From positions 1,178,001 through 1,242,000 of the forward strand of contig CAWKND010000005.1 in the NCBI GenBank assembly GCA_963850915.1: a stretch of 64,000 bases of DNA, in the 5' to 3' direction. How positions within the stretch are numbered: the first letter of the stretch is position 1; every line of letters begins with the position of its first letter. Origin of the DNA: CAVTWH01 sp963850915. GTDB taxonomy: Bacteria > Actinomycetota > Actinomycetes > Mycobacteriales > Micromonosporaceae. The notes beneath the pieces were generated by a model. It had not been told where the DNA came from. It did not search any database and worked only from the letters and a program-made list of their open reading frames with translations. The position numbers were made by a program, and so were the translations under genes. Positions 23,835 to 31,115 of this stretch are shown here, piece by piece.

Positions 23835-25442
23835 ATGCGCGTGCTCGGCATCGACTTCGGCACCTCCAACACGGCGGCGATGCTGCGCATGCCGGACGGG
23901 CGGATGCGCCCGCTGCTCTTCGACGGCGCACCGCTGATGCCGACCGCCGTCTACCTGAACACCGACGGCAAGTTCCTGGTCGGCCGGGACGCCGAGCGGC
24001 AGGCCCGGGTGGATCCGACCCGGTTCGAGCCCAACCCGAAGCGCCGCGTCGATGACGTGACCATGCTGCTGGGCGACCAGGAGCTGCCGGTACCGCAGGT
24101 GTTCGCGGCCGTACTGAGCCAGGTTGCCGCGGAGGCGCGCCGGCAGCTGGGCGGGCAGCCGCAGGAGGTACGGCTGACGCACCCGGCGCGCTGGGGCGAG
24201 CAGCGGCGCCGGCTGCTCGTGGAGGCAGCGCGGCTGGCCGGACTGCCGCAGCCACAGCTGATCGTGGAGCCGGTCGCGGCCGCGTCGTACTTCACCGCCG
24301 TCCTGCGTACCGCCGTACCGGTCGGCCGCTGCCTGGCCATCTACGACCTGGGTGGCGGTACCTTCGACGCCACCGTGGTCCGGCGTACCGCGGGCGGCTT
24401 CCAGGTGCTCTCCGAGGAGGGGCTGCCCGACGTCGGTGGCCTCGACTTCGACCAGGCGATCGTGGAGCACCTGGCCAGCGTCTACGGCGAGAGTCACCCC
24501 GAGCAGTGGCGTGCGCTGGCCCAGCCGGGCGACGCCAACGAGCGGCGCATGCGTCGGCTGCTCTACGACGACGTCAAGGCCGCCAAGGAGATGCTGTCCC
24601 GCACCACCTCGGCCGACGTACACCTGCCGTCGCTGGAGGTGGACGGGCACCTGACCCGCGAGGAGTTCGAGGCGCTGGTCCGCCCGCAGCTCGAGCGCAC
24701 CGTGGTCTGCCTGGCCCGCTGCCTGAAGGAGGCCGGGATCACCGCGGCCGACCTGGCCGGCATCTTCCTGGTCGGCGGCTCCAGTCGGATCCCGCTGGCC
24801 GCCCACATGATCCACACCGAGCTGGGGCTGCCACCGACGATCCTGGAGCAGCCGGAGACGGTCGTGGTCGAGGGCGCGCTGTGCATCGGCGCCCCGCCGG
24901 CCGGGCCGGGAGCGGCCGCGCCGCAGACCCATTCCGGGGTACCGCAGGTGTTCACCCCGCCGCCCCGCCCGCAGCAGCCCGCCCCCGGGTACCGCCCGCC
25001 AGCGCCCCAGCCGCAGCGTCCCCAGAACTGGCCGCAGCAGCCGCAGCCGGCGGTAACCCGGCAGGTCCCCCCGCCGCAGCCGGTCGCCGCCCCGCGCCCC
25101 GCGCCGCTACCACCCCGGATCGCTCCGCAGGCTCCCCAGGGCCCGCAAGTTCCGCAGGGTCCGCAGCCTGGCCGGCCCGCGCCGGCACCGATTCCCAACC
25201 GACCGGTCCAGCCAGTGCAGCAGGTGGGTCGGCCGATCGCGCAGCCGGTGGTGACCGCTCCGGTCAACCGGCCGGTCGCCGCTCCGCAGCCGCAGCCGCA
25301 GCGGATCGTCGCGCCCTTACCTGTGCAGCAGCCCCGCCCCGTCGCCCCGGCGTCGGGCGGCAGCAAGACCGGCCTGCTGATCGTGCTGATCGTGGCCGCG
25401 GCGGTACTCCTCGGCGTACTGCTCGTCGTCGCCGCACTCTGA
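23835..25442 (+). CDS. Tail-anchored Hsp70-like ATPase without a substrate-binding domain
   Basis: A 535-residue protein. Residues 1-350 are an Hsp70/actin-fold ATPase: LGIDFGTSNTAAML (phosphate 1), ATYDLGGGTFDATVV-type IYDLGGGTFDATVV (phosphate 2) and GIFLVGGSSRIPLA (adenosine). In place of the peptide-binding domain and lid there is a Pro/Gln/Ala-rich linker of about 160 residues and one C-terminal membrane helix (TGLLIVLIVAAAVLLGVLLVV). The ATPase therefore faces the cytosol on the membrane. The start lies seven bases after TAGGGT (leaderless pattern). It converges on an operon with two dynamin-like GTPases and a GrpE-like membrane protein, its likely partners. Confidence 0.9.
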   Translation: MRVLGIDFGTSNTAAMLRMPDGRMRPLLFDGAPLMPTAVYLNTDGKFLVGRDAERQARVDPTRFEPNPKRRVDDVTMLLGDQELPVPQVFAAVLSQVAAEARRQLGGQPQEVRLTHPARWGEQRRRLLVEAARLAGLPQPQLIVEPVAAASYFTAVLRTAVPVGRCLAIYDLGGGTFDATVVRRTAGGFQVLSEEGLPDVGGLDFDQAIVEHLASVYGESHPEQWRALAQPGDANERRMRRLLYDDVKAAKEMLSRTTSADVHLPSLEVDGHLTREEFEALVRPQLERTVVCLARCLKEAGITAADLAGIFLVGGSSRIPLAAHMIHTELGLPPTILEQPETVVVEGALCIGAPPAGPGAAAPQTHSGVPQVFTPPPRPQQPAPGYRPPAPQPQRPQNWPQQPQPAVTRQVPPPQPVAAPRPAPLPPRIAPQAPQGPQVPQGPQPGRPAPAPIPNRPVQPVQQVGRPIAQPVVTAPVNRPVAAPQPQPQRIVAPLPVQQPRPVAPASGGSKTGLLIVLIVAAAVLLGVLLVVAAL

Positions 25443-25528
25443 CCGGTTCTGCGCCGCTGACCGGCTCTGTGGCGCGGACCAGGACTGTGGCGCGGACCAG
25501 GACTGTGGCGCGGACCGGCCCGGGGGCG
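25439..25528. repeat. 18-bp tandem repeat starting at a stop codon
   Basis: Five consecutive 18-bp units (starts 25439, 25457, 25475, 25493, 25511) run from the TGA of the Hsp70-like gene almost to the stop of the acidic-protein gene. Units 3 and 4 (CGGACCAGGACTGTGGCG) are identical; units 1, 2 and 5 are diverged. Confidence 0.9.
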
Positions 25529-25533
25529 CTGGG

Positions 25534-26397
25534 TCAGCCGGTGGGGCCCCACCAGCGGGCCAGGCTGCTGGTGGCCGGATCGTCAGAGCCGAGCAGCGCG
25601 GCCCACGGGTTGTCCGCGGTGTCGTCCAGTCCGGCGTAGGAGAGCAGGTCCTGCGGCTCCACCGGCTCGGTGTCGACCGGCGCGCTGTCGGTGAATCCGG
25701 CCGGATCCGGGCTGCCCAGCGTCGCCGGATCCGACCAGGGGTACCCGTCGTGCGGTTCGGGTGCGTCCGCGCCGAGGTCGAGTTCGGGCGGGAACTCGTC
25801 GTCGTGCCAGGTGGCGTACTGGTCGCCGGAGCTGTCCAGGTCGGCCCCGAAGCTGTCGCTGTCGACGTCATCCGGGGCGTCGGTCTCCGGGTGCTGCTCG
25901 GGCTCCGGCTGCTCATCCGGGTGCTCGGCATCTACGCCGTGGTCGTCGAAGCCGTGGTCGTCGAAGCCGTGGTCGTCCGGGCCGTCGTCGCCCGCGGTGT
26001 GGTCGCCCGCGCTGTCGGCTGCGTCGTGGTCGGCGTCGTACTGGCCGGCGGGTTCGTCGGTGCCCTCGTGGTCGGGGTGCAGCCCGCCGTCGTCATGCGG
26101 CGCGACCGGCTCGTCGCCGGCGCTGTCGGCCGGGTCGGCGTCGTGCGGCTCGGGTGCGGCGTACTCGTCCGGGGGTACCTGCTCCGGAGCCAGGTCGTCG
26201 CCGTCGCCCGGTACGTCGGCCGGTGCGGTACCGGCGTCGGCGTACTCGTCGGGAGCGTCGGCGTGCCCGTCGGTACCGTCGAAGTCCGCCCCGAAGTCGC
26301 CACCGAACCCGTCGGCGTCACCACCGGCGCCGCTCAGGTCGTCGGTCGGCTCCGGTTCGTGATCGGGCCAGCCGGGCCAGTCTCCGTCGTGATCCAT
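25534..26397 (-). CDS. Asp/His-rich acidic protein, last gene of the dynamin operon
   Basis: A 287-residue, very acidic, low-complexity protein with no signal peptide or membrane segment. It is dense in Asp, Glu, Pro and His and includes a short repeat DDHGFDDHGFDDHGVD (about 147-162). The C-terminus changes to a less acidic, Trp-containing end (NPWAALLGSDDPATSSLARWWG), perhaps a docking tail. No family recognised. It starts five bases after the stop of the larger dynamin-like GTPase and is clearly part of that operon. A role as metal- or protein-binding accessory is only a guess. Confidence 0.7.
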   Translation of the reverse strand: MDHDGDWPGWPDHEPEPTDDLSGAGGDADGFGGDFGADFDGTDGHADAPDEYADAGTAPADVPGDGDDLAPEQVPPDEYAAPEPHDADPADSAGDEPVAPHDDGGLHPDHEGTDEPAGQYDADHDAADSAGDHTAGDDGPDDHGFDDHGFDDHGVDAEHPDEQPEPEQHPETDAPDDVDSDSFGADLDSSGDQYATWHDDEFPPELDLGADAPEPHDGYPWSDPATLGSPDPAGFTDSAPVDTEPVEPQDLLSYAGLDDTADNPWAALLGSDDPATSSLARWWGPTG

Positions 26398-26401
26398 CGC
26401 G

Positions 26402-28303
26402 TCACGCCCGGACGTCTGCCGGGCCGGTCGGGACGATCTGCGCGATCTTCTGGACCACCTCGTCGACCGACTTCAACCGGGCCATCAGCGCTTCCCGGCT
26501 GGCCTGCAGGGCGGCCTTCTTCTTCCCGCGCAGCTGCTTGTCCTCCAGCATCGCCTTGTCGATGTCGGCGATGTGCGCGTCCAGTTGCTTCAGCCGGCGC
26601 TCGATCGCGTCGTCCAGGGCCAGGGTGAGGGCGTACTGCAGGTCGGTGAAGCGGTTGGCGACCTCGTCGGAGAGGGCCGCTCGGGCCTCGTTGAGTACCT
26701 CACGCAGCCAGGTGCGCTGCTGCACCTTGTCGCTCATGCCTTTGCGCTTCCACACCATGAACGCGCCGGCCGCGAGACCCAGGCCGATGCCGACCACGGG
26801 CAGTACCAGCCCGGCGCCCGCGATGCCGGCCAGGCCGAGTGCCCCGGCGCCGGTGGCCGCGTACCGGCCGGCCGCCACCGCCATGCTCGCCGAGCTCATC
26901 ACCACGATGGCGTTCTCGCCGCCGCCCTTCTCCCGGCGCGGCTTCGGGCCCAGTGCGTGCCGCAGCCGGGAGTTGAGCCGGCGCAGTACGTGCTGCAGCT
27001 CCTGCGGGCTGAAGATCTGTGCCAGTACCCGCTCGCCGACCTGCCGGAACCGGTACTCCAGGTCCTGGGAGAGGCGTACCGACAGCCCCTGCAGCGCCCG
27101 GTCGACCTCCTCCGGCATCTGCTTCAGGTCCGCACCGCTACCCTTTTCGATCTTGGTGAGCAGGCTCTCCTGCAGCTCGGTGATGTACGTGCGCAGCCGG
27201 GCGGTCGCCTCCACCCGGGCCCGCTGGGTCTCGGTGGACAGCGCCAACTGCCACTGCCGTGACTCGGTCCGCTTGCGGGCGGCCAGCTTGCTGCGCTCCT
27301 CGCGGGCCCGGTCGGCGGCGCCCGGATCCGGGTCGGTGGCGGCCATCTTGGTGGTCAGGTCCTCGGCCATCCGGACGAACTCGCTGCGCAGCGCGCGCAG
27401 TACGTTCGCCTCGATCAGCAGGTGCCCCTTGCCGGCCAGGTCGATCAGCGCGTGCTGGAGTTCGCCGATGCGGGACTCTTTGATCAGCTCGGCGCTCGCC
27501 GCCGGTACGTTGATCGCCATCTCGGCCAGGCGTGCGGAGACCGGGAACCAGGGTGCCTTGGCGAACCGGCGGGCGTGCGCCTCCAGCTGGCCGACGTTGT
27601 CGGCGAGGATGGTGCGCCAGCCCGGGTAGGCGTCCACCTTGGTGAGTGCGAACACCACGAAGTTGACCCGCTTGCTGGCCTCGATGAGGAAGTTCAGCTC
27701 GGGCTGGGAGAACGGCGAGGACGCGTCCACCACGAACAGCAGGGCGGTGCAGCGGCTGACCGCGTCCATCGCGATCTCGACGTGCAGTGAGTCGAGCCCG
27801 CCGACGCCGGGGGTGTCCACCAGGCTCAGGTACTTCAGCACAGGCGCCGGGTGGCGTACCTCGATACGCCGCGGCGGGCGTACCCCCTCCGGGAGCCGGC
27901 CCAGCACGGTACCCCAGTCGCGCAGCTGGGCCGGGTCCAGCGGTACCGGATCCTCCCGGCCGGGCAGGAACGCCTGCGCGCTGGGCTCGTCGCCGTGCGC
28001 GAACTCCAGGAATGACGAGGTGGCCACCGCGGCGTCGACCGGCGACAGGCCGGGTACCCCGATCAGTGCGTTGACCAGCGAACTCTTGCCCCGCTTTGTC
28101 TCCCCGACGATGGCGAAGCCGGGCCGGCGCAGCTCCCGACGGCGCAGCTGGTCCAGGTCGGCGGCGGCGTCCGGGTCGGACTTGCGCAGGAAACCGAGGT
28201 TGGCGTCGACCGCCTGCTTGACCAGCTTCGCGGCGGCGGCGTCCCGGGCGGCGGCGCTGCTGGGCGCCGCTTCGCCGGCCGGTCGCGGCTGGGGGGCGGT
28301 CAT
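26402..28303 (-). CDS. Dynamin-like GTPase (IniA-like) with membrane segment
   Basis: A 633-residue large GTPase. G1 is IVGETKRGKSSLVNALIG (about 64-81), the switch Thr lies in AAVATSSFLEF, G3 is SLVDTPGVGG and G4 is FALTKVDAYPG. A long helical stalk follows. A hydrophobic stretch rich in Ala/Gly (AATGAGALGLAGIAGAGLVLPVVGIGLGLAAGAFMVW, about 475-515) may insert in the membrane, and more stalk helices finish the protein. The architecture recalls mycobacterial IniA, which remodels membranes. Its GTG/ATG start overlaps the GrpE-like gene's stop by four bases, so the operon is tightly coupled. Confidence 0.9.
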   Translation of the reverse strand: MTAPQPRPAGEAAPSSAAARDAAAAKLVKQAVDANLGFLRKSDPDAAADLDQLRRRELRRPGFAIVGETKRGKSSLVNALIGVPGLSPVDAAVATSSFLEFAHGDEPSAQAFLPGREDPVPLDPAQLRDWGTVLGRLPEGVRPPRRIEVRHPAPVLKYLSLVDTPGVGGLDSLHVEIAMDAVSRCTALLFVVDASSPFSQPELNFLIEASKRVNFVVFALTKVDAYPGWRTILADNVGQLEAHARRFAKAPWFPVSARLAEMAINVPAASAELIKESRIGELQHALIDLAGKGHLLIEANVLRALRSEFVRMAEDLTTKMAATDPDPGAADRAREERSKLAARKRTESRQWQLALSTETQRARVEATARLRTYITELQESLLTKIEKGSGADLKQMPEEVDRALQGLSVRLSQDLEYRFRQVGERVLAQIFSPQELQHVLRRLNSRLRHALGPKPRREKGGGENAIVVMSSASMAVAAGRYAATGAGALGLAGIAGAGLVLPVVGIGLGLAAGAFMVWKRKGMSDKVQQRTWLREVLNEARAALSDEVANRFTDLQYALTLALDDAIERRLKQLDAHIADIDKAMLEDKQLRGKKKAALQASREALMARLKSVDEVVQKIAQIVPTGPADVRA

Positions 28304-28881
28304 GACGCGGGCTTCTCGGCCGTGGCGGGTGCGGGCTGGTAGACGGTGACCGAGGGGGTACGCAGCAGCACCCCACGATCGGCGTACCCGGGCGCGTCCA
28401 CCACCGCGATCGTGCCCACGAGCGCGGCGTCGGTGGTGGGCAGCGCACCCTCGGCCGCGTGTACCGACGGGTCGAACCGCTCGCCCAGCGGCGCCACGGG
28501 CAGTACCCCGACGCTGGCCAGGTCCCGGTCCAGCCGGTCGGCGAGCGCCGCACTGGCCAGCCGGTCGCGCAGGTACAGGCTGGTACCGATCAGCAGGTCC
28601 CGGTCGGCCCGGTCGCCCGGGTCGGCCGCGACCACGGCGACCGTGGGTACCAGCGGCGCCTGGCGACCGAGTACCGCGATCGCGGTACCCCCGGCCACCA
28701 GCGCACCGAGCAGCGCGATCAGTGCGCCGCCCAGCGAGTGCGTGACGAGCTGGACGACGATGGCGGTAGCGGCGGCCACCACAGCGGCAGCGGCGGCGGC
28801 GATCATCCGGTTGAGCTGTGCGGACATCGGCTGGTCCTCCGGAGGCGAGGGGTACTGGGTGGTCGGTGGTGCGGTACTCAT
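28300..28881 (-). CDS. Membrane protein with a GrpE-like beta-domain
   Basis: A 193-residue protein. The N-terminal third is soluble and Pro-rich, followed by two close hydrophobic segments (MIAAAAAAVVAAATAIVVQL and LGGALIALLGALVAGGTAIAVL, about 25-70). The C-terminal ~85 residues follow the GrpE beta-wing pattern: LASVGVLPVAPLGERFDPSV, then HAAEG, ALVGTIAVVDAPGY, a GVLLRTPSVTVYQP end. GrpE swaps ADP for ATP on Hsp70, here presumably the tail-anchored Hsp70 next door. The long GrpE coiled coil is absent. The ATG at 28881 and the stop at 28300 each overlap neighbours by four bases. Confidence 0.75.
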   Translation of the reverse strand: MSTAPPTTQYPSPPEDQPMSAQLNRMIAAAAAAVVAAATAIVVQLVTHSLGGALIALLGALVAGGTAIAVLGRQAPLVPTVAVVAADPGDRADRDLLIGTSLYLRDRLASAALADRLDRDLASVGVLPVAPLGERFDPSVHAAEGALPTTDAALVGTIAVVDAPGYADRGVLLRTPSVTVYQPAPATAEKPAS

Positions 28882-30389
28882 CGCAGCGACGCCTGTCCGC
28901 GCACGTGCTGGGAGAGCAGGAAGAAGCCGCGGTGCGCGACCAGGGCCACCCGGGACTGGGCCGGGCTCGCGCCGGCGACGGCGTACGCCCGCCACCGGTT
29001 GGCCGCCTCCAGCGCCGCCCGGTTCAACTCGTCCGCGCTGGCACTGGGCAGGTTGAGGATGAACTTGGCGTCGTTGGACAGGGCCAGCCGGGTCAGCTCG
29101 CCCTCCATCACGTCGGGTAGGTCGACAGCGCCCGTGCTGACCAGCTGTGCCACCTCGAGCAGGCGCAGCCGGTGTGCGTCGGGCTGTTGGAGTACCCGCT
29201 CGATGCCGTCCCGCAGTACCTCCCGGTCCTGCGGGCGGGGCGCGTGGCTGGCGATCTTCTCCAGGCTGGACAGCGCCCAACCGGCCTTGATCGCGTCGCT
29301 GCGCCAGCGGAACACGTTGTCCAGGGCGTAGCGCAGCCGGGGGAAGCCGGAGACGCCGTGCAGCATCCGGATCAGCTCACCCGTTGCCAGCTGCGGATTC
29401 GCGCCGACCTGGGCGATGGCGTAGCCGATGCCGTACAGGTCGAGCAGGCGCAGCAGCCGCTCGCGGGCCTCCCGGGGTACCCCGCACTCGCGCGAGGTGA
29501 ACAGGTCGACGCTGGCCATCAGCACGGTGCGGTCGGCGACCGGCAGCAGTGCCAGTGAGCGCAGTGCCTCGCAGTCGGCAGCCGTCAGCCGGCCGGCCTC
29601 GGTCGTCTCGGCGAGCAGCCCCACCACGGGTACCACGTCGGAGACCACCCGCCGCATCACGCCGGCCTGGTCGCTGGCGAGCGGGCCGGCGATCGGCCAC
29701 GGGTCGGCGGCGCCACCGGCGAGCTTGTCCACCTTGTTGAACAGGCCGAGCGAGTTGATCGGGTTGCTGGACAGCCGGGCCGAGATGGACCGGAACGCCT
29801 CCAGCGCGGCCACGTCGTCGGCGCGTACCGACTGGGTGAACACGTAGATGATGGCCTCGGCGCCGGACAGCGCGCCGACGGACTCCTCGTCGATGTCCTC
29901 GTCGATCGGCGCCTCGTTGAACAGGAACCGGCGGGCGCCGGCACTGACCGAGGTGTTGGCGCTGGCCAGTCCCGGCGTGTCGACGACCATCAGGTCACGC
30001 AGGTGGTTACTGGTCAGCGCCACGTCGACGTAGGAGATCTCGCCGCGGGGTACGCCGAGGCGCTGCGGGATCATGCCGGACTCGTCCAGCGGCAGGCTGA
30101 GTCGGGTGCCGTCCTTGCGGACGACGTCGACCCGGTCGGCCGGGCCGTACCGGAACTGGGTGACGATGCGCGTGCACTCGCCCACCTCGGTAGGTGCCAC
30201 CCGGCGGCCGATGAGCGCGTTGACCAGCGTCGACTTGCCGGCTTTGAGCCGTCCGGCAATCGCGATCCGCAGCGGCTCGGACAGCCGCCTGCGCACGTCG
30301 TTGACCTGTGCCTGGGTGGTACCACCAAGGCGGGGGCCGACCTCTTGGCAGAGGCCGGCCACCCGCGAGCTCAGTGGTCCCGGAGCCAT
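28878..30389 (-). CDS. Dynamin-like GTPase (IniC-like)
   Basis: A 503-residue GTPase with G1 IAIAGRLKAGKSTLVNALIG (about 42-61), switch Thr in GECTRIVTQF, G3 MVVDTPGLASAN and G4 GLFNKVDKLAG. The rest is helical stalk without a clear membrane segment, so it may act with the larger GTPase, as IniC does with IniA in mycobacteria. The 4-base ATGA overlap with the GrpE-like gene and the 4-base gap to the calcium-repeat gene upstream place it second in a five-gene operon. Confidence 0.9.
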   Translation of the reverse strand: MAPGPLSSRVAGLCQEVGPRLGGTTQAQVNDVRRRLSEPLRIAIAGRLKAGKSTLVNALIGRRVAPTEVGECTRIVTQFRYGPADRVDVVRKDGTRLSLPLDESGMIPQRLGVPRGEISYVDVALTSNHLRDLMVVDTPGLASANTSVSAGARRFLFNEAPIDEDIDEESVGALSGAEAIIYVFTQSVRADDVAALEAFRSISARLSSNPINSLGLFNKVDKLAGGAADPWPIAGPLASDQAGVMRRVVSDVVPVVGLLAETTEAGRLTAADCEALRSLALLPVADRTVLMASVDLFTSRECGVPREARERLLRLLDLYGIGYAIAQVGANPQLATGELIRMLHGVSGFPRLRYALDNVFRWRSDAIKAGWALSSLEKIASHAPRPQDREVLRDGIERVLQQPDAHRLRLLEVAQLVSTGAVDLPDVMEGELTRLALSNDAKFILNLPSASADELNRAALEAANRWRAYAVAGASPAQSRVALVAHRGFFLLSQHVRGQASLR

Positions 30390-30393
30390 CCGT

Positions 30394-30966
30394 TCAGCTC
30401 GTCGCGTACGGGCTCGGCGCGCTGTCGTCGGTCAGGCCGGCCAGCGGGTTGGTGCTCGGGTCGTCGTAGTGCACCGTGTCGAACACGCCATCATCGTTGG
30501 TGTCGGCGTATTCGGCGTCCACGTGCCCGTCGAAGTTGGTGTCCACCGCGGCGTAGTCGGCGCGGCCGTCGAAGTTGGTGTCGGCGACCACGGTGTCCAC
30601 CAGGCCGTCGTGGTTGCGGTCCTCCTCGACGAGGTCGACGTGGCCGTCGTGGTTCTGGTCGGCCTCGACGAAGTCCACCTGACCGTCGCCGTTGGTGTCG
30701 GCCGAGTAGGTGTCAAGTTCGTGACCCCCACCGAAGCTGTGGGTGTACACGCCGTCGACATCGCCGTCACCGTCGGAGTCGACCAGTACCTCGTCGGCGT
30801 ACCCGTCGTGGTTGGTGTCGACCAGGTCTTCGCTGCTGCCGTCGCTGAACTGGGCGACAACACCGTCGTCGCCGTAGCTGCTGTCGTCGGTGTAGCTGGT
30901 GTCGTCGGCGCCTGTGTCGCCCGTGTCGTGCAAGGACGAGTCGTCGCTCGGGTCGTACTCGCTCAT
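30394..30966 (-). CDS. Calcium-binding repeat protein (DxNxDGxxD repeats)
   Basis: A 190-residue acidic protein. After a Ser/Asp-rich leader come eight D-x-(N/D)-x-D-G-x-x-D loops; the last six follow at a strict 13-residue spacing (for example DTNGDGQVDFVEA, DQNHDGHVDLVEE, DTNFDGRADYAAV). These resemble EF-hand or thrombospondin type 3 calcium loops without flanking helices. There is no signal peptide, so calcium binding would be intracellular unless it leaves by another route. GGAGGG precedes the ATG at 30966. It is the first gene of the dynamin operon, so it should be made in step with the GTPases. Confidence 0.8.
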   Translation of the reverse strand: MSEYDPSDDSSLHDTGDTGADDTSYTDDSSYGDDGVVAQFSDGSSEDLVDTNHDGYADEVLVDSDGDGDVDGVYTHSFGGGHELDTYSADTNGDGQVDFVEADQNHDGHVDLVEEDRNHDGLVDTVVADTNFDGRADYAAVDTNFDGHVDAEYADTNDDGVFDTVHYDDPSTNPLAGLTDDSAPSPYATS

Positions 30967-31115
30967 AATGGTCCCTCCGGGGTGTGCCCTGCGCTCTTTG
31001 TTATGCGGTGCTTCCGCTTGTGCGCTCCACACTACGAATATCCTGCCGGCGCAGGATCCCATGTTCGTGCCACCCGGGGTGCCGCAGGGGCCGATGCGCA
31101 AGGGGAGGGGTCGGG
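30967..31115. promoter_or_regulatory. Divergent control region of the dynamin operon and LuxR regulators
   Basis: These 149 bases separate the leftward calcium-repeat/dynamin operon from the rightward LuxR gene and must hold both promoters. I see a locally AT-richer patch (TACGAATAT at about 31033) but no convincing -35/-10 pair or long palindrome. No gene fits. Confidence 0.45.
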
